A stretch of DNA of 64,000 nt from assembly GCA_019054805.1 (NCBI GenBank), contig JAHQIY010000006.1, forward strand, positions 1,116,001 through 1,180,000. Reading direction: 5' to 3'. The stretch comes from Brachionus manjavacas. Lineage: Eukaryota > Rotifera > Eurotatoria > Ploima > Brachionidae. Both the position numbers and the translations under genes were made by a program. The notes under the pieces are model-generated. The model had not been told where the DNA came from. It was given only the letters and a program-made list of their open reading frames with translations, and did not search any database. Below are positions 54,728 to 64,000 of this stretch, piece by piece (within the stretch, counting starts at the first letter, position 1; each line of letters opens with the position of its first letter).

Positions 54728-57700
54728 TTAATTAAATTCGCTACGAAAATATTAAAAAATGTTTTAATATAAGAGATAAATAACTTATGATACTAAGAAG
54801 AAGAATTTGTTACAGAAAAAAAAGATCTGCATTAACTCTGCAATTCTAACAAAATAGTCTTAACAAAATTTTTTGACCATCCTTAAAAATTTTTATTTAA
54901 AAAAGTCAAAAAATTTTTTTTATTTAATTTGTTATAAAACTTAATTCAGAGACATATTTTATCACTTACCAAGAAGTAGTTCTACATCAATATAATTCTT
55001 ATTGAATTTTGTAGACATTAAAAATTCGCTTTTAATGTACAGGAAATTGCTCAGTTTTTTGCAGACATCTGCAGACAAAATTATTTTTAAACTCTTAAGA
55101 AAAAGTTTTAAAATAAAAATATTAAATTTTGAGAAAAAATTAAAAAAAATCAATTGTCGAAAAATTGTCATTTTTGGTCATATTTTATCTATTTTTATAA
55201 TTAATCTTAGTTGTTTTTAATAAATTTTCGAAACAAATCTTAAGACTATAATTCAAACACTTTGTCGGCTGGTTACTTATCTAAATTAGTTAAAATAGGA
55301 GAGAGGTAAATAAAACACAGTTTAAGTTAAAATACTTTTAAATTTTAAGTTTGAAAAATTACTAAATTTCTATTAATTTCTATTAAGTTTAAACATCAAT
55401 CTGTCAAAAAATTTAAAACTTTATATGCTAAAAAATTTCCAACAAACATCTTTGTGGTTCCTTTTCTTTTTGATATTTTCTTAAGCGTTTGTTGGAGTTG
55501 AATAAAAAAATGTCTGGCTATATTGATAAGTTTAAATTGGACCTTAAGCGACACTTATATATTGGTGAAGACATATTGAACTCTATGGAACGACGAATTA
55601 ATTGAAAAAAATTTAACTACTGTTTTTTGACCGAAGAAATTATGTATTTTTTTTTATTTTTTATTTAATTGATAAATAAAGCTTTAAAAAAAGAGAAGAA
55701 ATTAAATTTTTTTTAAAAATTTTTTACATTTTTTTTTCTTAAATAAAAAAATTTTTCGTTGCCAATTATCAAATATTTTTAAACAAATAAAAGGTCTAAA
55801 ATGTACCTTTCTCCACAAAATTTATTTTTCCTAAATGTACATTTCTTCAATTAAAAAATAATATTTATTTTTATCTAATTAGATGAGAACTTACTCAATT
55901 TAATTTTTTCAATTTAATTCAAAATTAGAACAATTTTTCTTTCAAAGTCATCTTGGAAGTCATTATTTTTAATCATCCTAGGGTATTTACTAAAATAAAT
56001 TTTATATTTCAAACTTAGAAATATTTGACTAAAGGTTTTTTTAGTATCTTGTGTAATAAAAAATCGTATTTTTTACTAAAAAAATTCTGAGAATACCTCT
56101 AGGCAGTTTAAATTACAATTGACTTCCTTTTTAATCCTTTATTAAAACAACTTTGTTTTAAAAAAAGGACAATTAATGAATTCGAACAAAAATTAATTAA
56201 AAACAATAAAGATATGAATAAAATATCTTGTTACAACTTTTACAAGTAAAAGTTAATTAAAATTCAATCTAAAAATTAAAACATTTAAATAAAAACAGAA
56301 GAGACAGTCTGCTTCAATTATAACAGTATCGGTCAAAACAAAATTCATCAGATTTTAATATTAAAGATAGCAAAAAAATACAATTTGATTATTTTTAGAT
56401 AAGGATAAAGTCAAAGTTTGATTATATCTGATGATTTATAACCAAGAAGACATAAGCTTTCAGTGTTAAAGCTTAGAAGAGTTGATAAAACAATTACTTT
56501 AGCCTATTTATTTTTTTATATTTATCTATTTTATTTACTAAAAAATCGTGTGAAATCTCTTTTGAAGAAAGAACTTGTCAATAAAATAGTTGACATGAAC
56601 AGTTAAACAAAGTGGAAAAAATTAAAAATCTTAATAACATTATTATTATCATTGAAAAAATGGAAAATCAAAAAATGTTTGATTTTGAAACAAGCTCCTC
56701 AGTTTACCGAGTAAAAAAAATTAAAAAATCTGAATGCTATTAATAAAAAAATTAGAAAATTTTAAATTTTTTTAAATAAAATAATTTTTCTCCATCAATA
56801 CGTTTAACTCGGGTTTTCTAGCATTTTTTTGTCTTGTATAATTCAAATGATTTATTTTTTGAGCAAATTTTAAAACTTCATAAATGTTACATTGAATATT
56901 TTATTGAGAAATAACAATACACTATCAAAAAAAACTTAAAATAAATTAAAAATTTTAAGCAAGACAATTCATTGTAGATATGTCTAATTTTCTATAAAAT
57001 AAAATGATAATGGATACAAAATAAAAATTTTGTTTTGAGAAAATTTTTAGGCAAAATCGAACTTATTAAAAAAACAACTATTTTAAATTTTTTAATAAAA
57101 AATTAATATTTTTTCAAATTAAAAAATTAATTAATCAATTTTCTTTTTAATTTATCTAATTGAATTTCTTTATATTAAAGATACGATCCCAATAAATATC
57201 ATTAAATACAAATCGTCATTAATTGCTAGCAAAACTTCCAGTTTTTAATAATATTAATAACCCAATTCAATACTTTTTTGATTCTAAATTATTTTGAAAT
57301 ATTTTTTAAAATTCTAACAGTAAAATTTGATTTAAAAATTTAACTTAAGTGATAACAAAGATACAAGGATAAAATTTTTATAATCCCTTTCAAAATTTTT
57401 ATTGGAATCATTTTCATTGTACTTTCTGATAGAAATCAATAAGTGTAAAAAGTTTAAAATGATAAAAATGAGATCGTTCGAAAGATCTAATGTAGCTTAC
57501 ATCTGCCATCTGAAATTTTTTTGGCCAGGAAAATATGAATAATTTTTTTGGTTACAGAAAGTCCAAATTTTGAATCAAACTTAAAATTTACACTATTTTT
57601 TTTTTTACACTTTTAGAAGTCTTATAAGTAAAAAAAAGGTAATTTTCAAGCCAAAGTCCGACTCGGTCTTTAAAATTTTTTTCTTCTGATTAGTCAAAGG

Positions 57701-58630
57701 GGAAGATTTTAAGTAAAAGTCTGACTTGAAAATGTCTATATTTTTACTTTTAAGACTTGGACGCTTAAAATTTTGCTCCACACGCAGTTCGCTATAGCTT
57801 AATTTTTTTTTTCATTATTACTTACCCTATTCACTATTATTTAAAGAAAGCCATTTTTTTTTTCATGCCACTGAAAGAAAGGACTAGGATCCATTCCAAA
57901 TTGCCAGGGTTTAAACTCAAACTATATTTTTTATAAATAAAATAAATAAAGACTTGGAAACCGATTTTAAATTCTTTTAATAAGCTTTTAATAAATTTAA
58001 AATTATAAATTTTTCAATTTAGCTAAATAAATGAATACATTTAAATAATTAAACAATATTTCTGTAAAAAAAAAATTTTGAGTTATTATCAGATAATTTT
58101 ATGGGAAAAAATCTTAATTTCCAATTATCACCCAGAATTTTCCTCAAATTTAGTAACAACATTTATTTTGTGAAAAGTTAAGCCCGGGTGAAAAAGAAAA
58201 AAATTTTGAAAGCGAAAAACTGATGAAATTTTACAATGGAGTAGAAAATGTGTCATTAAAGCACTTAGCCTGGATTCGAGTTAAGCCGGCATGGATTAGT
58301 TAGAAAAATTTTCCAAAGTAGTTGACTATTAAACTAAAAAACATTGTACAAATGCAAAATCGGGAAAGCATCGACCAAACGACAAGTTTTAATTAAGTTA
58401 AATCAAGCATAAAGCCATAATCTATTTATTTAATTAAAAGCCGAGGCGAATTACTCTCGGATACTTTAAGTAAAGTATTATAAGCCAGATTTGAAAACAA
58501 AGATAGACCAAAAGCCTTAGTTAAAAGCGTAGATAATTTTTTATTTTTACAAAATAATCAGATAGACTTAGTCAATTATTTAAGCTATTTGTAAGCCACG
58601 AGATGGTGTTGTGATTTTTAAAATTATATA
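54728..58630. other. Long AT-rich intergenic region
   Basis: No supported gene. 55510-55605 is a 31-codon ATG frame (MSGYIDKFKLDLKRHLYIGE...) with plausible composition but no continuation. 57640-57790 contains AAGTC/GACTT words like the foldback at 52598. The overlapping opposite frames at 54962-55220 are low-complexity. Confidence 0.4.
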
Positions 58631-58632
58631 AA

Positions 58633-58827
58633 TTGATATTGAATGATATGCATGAGTTGACTAAGTGTGTTGAGAGACCCAAATTAACTGTTCTAACTAA
58701 ATATCCCAAGATTTGGAAAAGTTGGGAAGCGGAAACGTTCTGTGACAATCGTTCAAGTGTATCAATGGACTTTTTTGGATGCAATTATTCAAATTGCTCC
58801 TTCAAGGTTAATTTTACTTTAAGTTGA
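58633..58827 (+). CDS. Possible exon, unknown protein
   Basis: An open plus-strand frame, less AT-rich than its flanks: MHELTKCVERPKLTVLTKYP then WKSWEAETFCDNRSSVSM and FFGCNYSNCSF. It has four to five cysteines, suggesting a secreted domain. ATG at 58648 or an upstream splice acceptor could start it; the frame ends soon after AAGGTTAAT, which could be a donor. No family recognised. Confidence 0.25.
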   Translation: MILNDMHELTKCVERPKLTVLTKYPKIWKSWEAETFCDNRSSVSMDFFGCNYSNCSFKVNFTLS

Positions 58828-59274
58828 TAGAATAATCTATTTTGATTTCAAAAGAGTGTTTTATTTCATTTAATTTTGTTAACCTATCTTTTTAAAATTT
58901 AGCTTCGAGATGGTTTCTCTCATGGTAATGACATTTTAAAATCACTTTGAATTTACTTAAATTATTAAGACAAATAAGCCTTTTTTACTCGTTTTTTGCC
59001 TCATGAAGTTGAATAAAAGTTGAAACAGTGGAACTTTAAAAATATTTTTTAATATATTTTGTGACCAATTTTATTTATAATAATTATTGTTTTTAAATTT
59101 TTAAATAAATATTCCATTCTGGTTCTTATATAGGCAATGATTTGTTAACTTTATTAAACAGCTTTATTTTGTAATACTTTCTATCTCTTACAATAGATTT
59201 AGGTATTATAATTTTTAATATACTATTTTATGACTGATTTCATTTTGATTAATTAGTGTCAGTAAATTCTGACC
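58828..59274. other. AT-rich spacer
   Basis: Nothing recognised. Confidence 0.3.
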
Positions 59275-59480
59275 ATTTTTCATTGAATTCAAACGTGAAA
59301 GCTCCAAACATTGAAAACATTTAGATATCTTCGGTTTTTGCGTTAATTCACCGTTGGAATTTTCTATAGGTCTGATCGATTCTTTGATTACTTGTTGATC
59401 ATTTAGATATTTAACTAAAAATTTTGGATTCTTCTTAGCTTTTTCCGCTAAATTTTGTTCGTAGGTAAGCCTGCTTTTTT
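59275..59480 (-). pseudogene. LINE fragment between endonuclease and reverse transcriptase
   Basis: Minus-strand frame KKSRLTYEQNLAEKAKKNPK then FLVKYLNDQQVIKESIRPIE and NSNGELTQKPKISKCFQ. The YE..LA...K.NPK.....Y......I.....NG pattern is characteristic of this linker in non-LTR ORF2. No flanking domains remain. Confidence 0.6.
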
Positions 59481-60127
59481 TTATTTTTGATGAGTTAGAG
59501 ACGTTTACAGAGTATCATATCTTTCTTAAAAATTATGATGAACGATTCCCGTATATAAGATTCTTCTAGTTATATCTTTATGTATTGACGATCTGAATAA
59601 AATCCGACAAACTAAATCTTGTGTTTTTTTTCTTTAATTTTTAAATGATTTTATTTAATTGACAATCTCGTTTTAATAATTTTGTTCAGTTTGTTCAGTT
59701 TATTAAGATTTTTGTTTGATTTTTTGTATTATTTTTTTTTAACAATTGTCAAAATTTAAAGAAAAAAAAAAGATACAATATTTTTTATTTATAACATTTT
59801 TTTTTAATTTTTGAACTTTTTATTTCTCCCAATTTAGAAAAAAAAAGTTTTCATATTCCCGATCAATGCATGAATTTTTGCCGCTATGACCCTCAAGACT
59901 AATGAAAATTTTTGTCAAATATAATGCGTCTTTTCTTTATAATGTTCTTATAATTAGAATAAAATACAAATTCTGCACTCATAAAAAATTTTAACAGATA
60001 AAAAACTCATTCTTTTATAAAGTTCAAATAAAAATTAAGCTTTGGAAAAAAATTATTATACTCTAAATATATGCTTTCTTGCGGAGATATAGATGAAATT
60101 ATAGAAATTGCAATCAATATTTCATTG
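59481..60127. other. AT-rich spacer
   Basis: Nothing recognised. Confidence 0.3.
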
Positions 60128-60870
60128 TATTTATTTATTTATTTATTTGATTCAAATTAACCTCCATCAGGAGAAGTAAAAATTAAAATAAAGTTATAAA
60201 TAAAAAAAAAAAAAAAGTATAATTCTAAAGTAGAAAAGAAAAATATACAATTTGTGTTATAAACCCCTTCGGACCAGAAGAAGTGAACTGATCTACCTTG
60301 GTTTGATTAGTTCGTTTAGAAGGTTTTGAAAGGATTTAAATCTTAAGTTATTCAAACAAAGCTCTATTGAATCCGAGATGCCGTCACGAATGTAGAACTG
60401 CCGCTTAAGATCCAACTTCGGTTGACCAATATTTGCTAATATTGAGTCAAGATTTTTATTAGTGAACTGAAACAAATGCTTGAGATCATTTCCAAAAGAA
60501 AGGGGAGAGCTGTTGGAAATGTTATAACATAAGTACTTAAATATTTGAGAAGATAACTGATTGGACCCAATTGAAGTGATAAAAGACATCTTGGAAAAAA
60601 GATAGAGCTGATCAATTTTAAAGAGTCTAAGAGCTTTTAGGATTCCAGAAATGTGACAATTAGATTTTAGATTAAACATTTGTCTAACAAGGTTGTTTTG
60701 ATTAATGTTTAGAGCTTTGAGGGTTTTTGTGTCTAGAGTTAAGTTTTCAAGACCATTTGTGAATTGGGAAAGGCAAAATGTTTTGTAAATGAAACTCTTT
60801 AGAGAAGGGGTATGATGTCTTTGAACTGAAACTGTAACTGAAATTTTATCAAATAAAAGCTAAAAATCAA
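60128..60870 (-). pseudogene. LINE reverse transcriptase C-terminus with AAAT tail
   Basis: Minus strand: TKTLKALNINQNNLVRQMFN then LKSNCHISGILKALRLFKID and QLYLFSKMSFITSI, the C-terminal domain of a distinct LINE lineage (N..L.R...L....H.S.IL.AL.I..I..LY). The 3' end at 60128-60176 reads CTTCTCCTGATGGAGG, a hairpin with CTCC/GGAG stem, and then an AAAT tail. Confidence 0.75.
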
Positions 60871-61902
60871 ATAAATTTATTTTTTTACTTCTTATTTTTT
60901 TAACCAAGTTTTGAATCTTGAGTTTCACTGAAATTTATTGTTGCCCCTTTAATATCAATTGTTTCTCATTTTATGAACAAATCAAGGATGAATGAAAATA
61001 AGAATGAAAATATCTTATTCAAAATTCTTTATTTGTAAATGGAACTTTTAGAAAATGTTTCAACTGGAAAAAGTCCTGCAATGAGAATTTTTTACCAAGC
61101 TGCAGAAGAAATAGAACAGAAACTTTGTCTTCACGATGCAAAGTCCAACAAAATGAACAAAATGAACAGATTGAGTAATATTAACCATATATATGTTATT
61201 CCTTTATTGATAGATTAAGCAATCTGAATGTACTAAAGGCAGAACGTCGGATTAAAGGACCATCGTCATTACCTCTAATGAATTGACTGCTAGCTTCGCT
61301 GACATAAAAAAATAGCTAATAAAAAATTTCTTGAATAGTTAAATTAACAAACAATTGCAATTTTCTTCGTTCCCATCGCAATACCAATTTTTGATTTTCC
61401 AAAAATTTCTGACACTAAATCTAAATTTCAAACTAAATCACTTTTAAATGGCATAAAAAGAGTCCCAAAAAATTTTACAAGATATATTTCTTAATTTTAT
61501 TTAAATTTTTTTATTAATTAATTTCGAGTAAAAATGTCCAAATATTTTTATCCGTTTGGTTGTTTTGGACATTGGTTCAATTAGATTCTCATTGTCTTTA
61601 AAAACTCATATTAAAAACCCAAAATAGTTAAGACTAATTTATTAAAAACCCTCACCTTCAGCTTACCCAATTTTCATAAATAAGTATATGCGCCTTTTAT
61701 AAATGCTTTTAAAATTGTAGCTTTAAGTCCTTTTTAAATGTCATAAAAAAAGAAATTCTAATTTAAATATAAATTAAGTCTTAGCAAATTTTTTGGTTTT
61801 TGATTTTAAGTTAAAGAGTATTTTGAGTAAAAAGTTGTATTTTGCAAAGCTTGAATTAATTGAGATAAATTAAAGTTTTAATAAATGAAATCTTAAAAAA
61901 TC
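60871..61902. other. AT-rich region with one small open frame
   Basis: 61039-61218 plus is a 59-codon ATG frame (MELLENVSTGKSPAMRIFYQ, then AAEEIEQKLCLHDAKSNKMN) with coding-like composition. It is unrecognised and possibly a transposon fragment, since AERRIKGPSSLPLMN follows in another frame. Confidence 0.35.
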
Positions 61903-62013
61903 TGTCTTATTGACAAGATAAAGATTAAAAAAAAGATTTGAGAAAAAAAAAAATGATTTTAAATGCTTATTTGTTTATTGAAAAAGATATATTTTTAGAA
62001 ATTAAAACATGTT

Positions 62014-62424
62014 TCACAAAAATTTAGCAAAAAAAGAGCCAGCAATCGAAAGAATTAATAACTGAATGCTCGAGCTGATTGAGATACCAAAATTGCATCG
62101 ATCTGTATTACAACAATAAGTTCCACCACCAACTCCGAGAACAATCGGAGTATTGACTTCAGTACAAGAAGAAACACACGATTTGGTAACTGTTTCAACG
62201 CTACCAGCTACCGCCAAGATTTTCTTGAAAAAATCAGGCAATTTAAAAAAATTAATTTTTTTTCAATTTGTCTAAATTACTTGGCAAAATGTTTCTCCTG
62301 AATCACATGTATTAAGTGTTCCTAATCCTGAACAAAGTGTGCATTCATAGCATTGAAGTCCATTTGAAGTTGGCACTAAGCTTACCAACAACGAGACGCT
62401 TATTAAAATAACAATAGTTTTCAT
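62014..62424 (-). CDS. Ly6/uPAR-type GPI-anchored protein, palindrome left copy
   Basis: Exon 1 is 62424-62281 (ATG at 62424), the intron 62280-62224 (57 nt, GTAATT...TTCAAG), exon 2 62223-62014; 117 residues. Signal peptide MKTIVILISVSLLVSLVPTS, mature start LQCYECTLCSG, then TLNTCDSGETFCQ, TKSCVSSCTEV and the Ly6 signature CCNTDRCNFG. The C-terminal hydrophobic tail IQLLILSIAGSFFAKFL implies a GPI anchor. Ten cysteines fit the three-finger fold. Coding sequence is identical to the plus-strand gene at 62823. It is paralogous to 49214 with identical exon boundaries. Confidence 0.9.
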
Positions 62425-62469
62425 TTTTATTTGAGATTTTTTTGTTTAAATTTGAAAAAAAATTCGCTT

Positions 62470-62477
62470 TATTTATA
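62470..62477 (-). promoter_or_regulatory. TATA box of left Ly6 gene
   Basis: TATAAATA on minus, about 46 bases upstream of the ATG, mirrored exactly in the right arm. Confidence 0.6.
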
Positions 62478-62770
62478 CAAAACTTTACCTATTTAGCTCA
62501 ATGAGATATCTTTTACTGTTGCCATTGGAAATTTCTGCAATAAACTAATTTAGCTACAATTAACTAAAAATTCTGCTTGATTACGTCAATTTTAATAAAA
62601 ACAATTACAAAGGTTTCTTTATCTGAAATTTGATTATTATTTTGAATTTTTAAAATAATTTTTGTTAAGAAATAAATTGTTTACCTTCCATCATTAAATT
62701 TTTTTTTAAATTGGAATTTCCAATGGCAACAGTAAAAGATATCTCATTGAGCTAAATAGGTAAAGTTTTG

Positions 62771-62778
62771 TATAAATA
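62771..62778 (+). promoter_or_regulatory. TATA box of right Ly6 gene
   Basis: TATAAATA in TTTTGTATAAATAAAGCG, about 45 bases upstream of ATG 62823. Confidence 0.6.
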
Positions 62779-62822
62779 AAGCGATTTTTTTTCAAATTTA
62801 AACAAAAAAATCTCAAATAAAA

Positions 62823-63231
62823 ATGAAAACTATTGTTATTTTAATAAGCGTCTCGTTGTTGGTAAGCTTAGTGCCAACTTCAAATGGACTTCAATGCTAT
62901 GAATGCACACTTTGTTCAGGATTAGGAACACTTAATACATGTGATTCAGGAGAAACATTTTGCCAAGTAATTTAGACAAATTGAAAAAATTAATTTTTTT
63001 AAATTGCCTGATTTTTTCAAGAAAATCTTGGCGGTAGCTGGTAGCGTTGAAACAGTTACCAAATCGTGTGTTTCTTCTTGTACTGAAGTCAATACTCCGA
63101 TTGTTCTCGGAGTTGGTGGTGGAACTTATTGTTGTAATACAGATCGATGCAATTTTGGTATCTCAATCAGCTCGAGCATTCAGTTATTAATTCTTTCGAT
63201 TGCTGGCTCTTTTTTTGCTAAATTTTTGTGA
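62823..63231 (+). CDS. Ly6/uPAR-type GPI-anchored protein, palindrome right copy
   Basis: Exon 1 is 62823-62966 (144 nt), the intron 62967-63021 (55 nt), exon 2 63022-63231. The 117-residue product is identical to the left copy. It differs from that gene only in non-coding bases, such as two fewer bases in an intron A/T run. Divergent transcription from a shared 177-bp centre plus mirrored 5' flanks suggests the two genes are co-expressed. Without the intron the second exon appears as an open frame beginning at a TTG (63004), which is an artefact. Confidence 0.9.
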
Positions 63232-63342
63232 AACATGTTTTAATTTCTAAAAATATATCTTTTTCAATAAACAAATAAGCATTTAAAATCAGTTTATTTT
63301 TTCTCATATCTTTTTTTTAATCTTTACCTTGTCAATACGACG

Positions 63343-63840
63343 GATTGCCTGTTTTTGTAACTACAATACATTCATAAAATTTTCAGCGTCCTTACTGATA
63401 ACTAAAATATTGTTCCTTATCACCTTTTTTTTTAAATAACATTTTTAAAAACTTTTATTTTCAAGAAAACTTTGAGTTAAAAAAGCGCATAAAACAAATG
63501 GCTTTATAATAATAAAAAATTACTCCATGATAAAATTTAAAATATCTTTTTAATAAAGTTAAATCATTTGATAGTTTTTCCGGTTATTTTATTTTAATTG
63601 AAATATCTCTAATGCACTTTTTTATAATTTTTACGAAATTTTGGGAAGAAATTAATAGAGATTTTTCTAACAGATTTTCTTGATTTTTTAACAAAATAAA
63701 GTGTGTTAAATTTTGTTCGATTTTGTCAATTTTTTTTTTTACTAAAAATTAAGAATAAATCAATGGATCTTTTCATTTATTTCGGAATTATATTTTTCGA
63801 GTAGCTAAAATATTTTCTTTTGGAGCGAATTTAATTATTA
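63343..63840. other. AT-rich intergenic region
   Basis: Nothing recognised. Confidence 0.3.
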
Positions 63841-64000
63841 TTCTTTATTTGTATTTATGTACCGAGCCAGAGCTTCTTCACAATAAATAATAAAAAAAAA
63901 CAAAAATAGAGTTAAAAAAATAAGATAAAATAATATTAAAAAAGAAATGAAAAGAAAGTTTAAAGACATATATTGAAGAAGGTTGTTACATGTGACACAT
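63841..64000 (-). repeat. LINE 3' UTR with hairpin tail, runs off the window
   Basis: Read on minus: GAAGAAGCTCTGGCTCGGTA then CATAAATACAAATAAAG. The segment to the right (GGTTGTTACATGTGA) matches 24890-25020. The coding part would lie beyond 64000. Confidence 0.6.

Larger units (their letters stand above)
61903..63342. repeat. 1.4-kb palindrome containing two Ly6 genes
   Basis: Arms at about 61903-62535 and 62713-63342 are reverse complements with only scattered differences (mostly A/T-run lengths), separated by about 177 bp of unique DNA. Each arm holds a whole Ly6 gene, its TATA box and its 3' flank. Outer edges: ATTGACAAGATAAAGATT against AATCTTTACCTTGTCAAT. Confidence 0.93.

Noticed and set aside
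62014..62241. 75-codon frame as a stand-alone gene beginning PDFFKKILAV
   Set aside because: It begins at a TTG inside the intron. The real gene is the spliced Ly6, with a signal-peptide exon upstream.

Overview
The window is strongly AT-rich animal DNA. Several genes carry short spliceosomal introns (about 47-114 nt, GT...AG). The genes are typical metazoan ones (hnRNP A/B, GPI-anchored Ly6 proteins, 7TM receptors, a death domain, alpha-crystallin-like domains), and the gaps are packed with decayed transposons. Codon use, intron size and repeat load would suit a rotifer such as Brachionus or another small invertebrate. That placement is an inference; nothing here names the species.

Layout. 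0-9 kb: LINE (non-LTR retrotransposon) fragments around an hnRNP A/B-like gene (1599-2695, minus, one frameshift) and a long helical protein of unknown function (5993-7609). 9-17 kb: a small death-domain gene (9364-9876), two large foldback/MITE elements (10.4-12.4 kb), a mosaic repeat, and a second, intact hnRNP A/B gene (14217-15503). 17-33 kb: a transposon graveyard with LINEs, hAT, Tc1/mariner and MULE remnants. It includes one MULE with perfect inner inverted repeats and a 10-bp candidate target duplication (28457-30154) and a near-complete hAT gene (30851-32975). 33-50 kb: two intact 7TM receptor genes with large ectodomains facing each other (34218-36500 plus, 41570-43858 minus), separated by nested LINEs and a 360-bp (AAAT)n array. 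A broken receptor copy sits at 47.8-48.7 kb. The second and third receptor units each lie head-to-head with a Ly6 gene: a relic at 44.2 kb and an intact gene at 49214-49611. 50-64 kb: a double alpha-crystallin-like gene (50279-51898), a composite repeat (52.3-54.0 kb), a possible tiny gene at 54.5 kb, LINE relics, and finally two Ly6 genes with identical coding sequence arranged as a 1.4-kb palindrome (61903-63342).

How it fits together. The most interesting part is the receptor/Ly6 cassette. It has been duplicated as a unit, and each copy has lost the opposite member. The receptors show sharply bounded blocks of near-identity within otherwise diverged sequence, as expected from gene conversion. 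With the Ly6 palindrome, this looks like a fast-evolving family of cell-surface proteins; the role (recognition or signalling) is speculation. A second theme is that LINE 3' ends of different families keep a small hairpin just before a short tandem-repeat tail. A caution: many frameshifts fall in A/T homopolymers, so some broken genes may be assembly errors.
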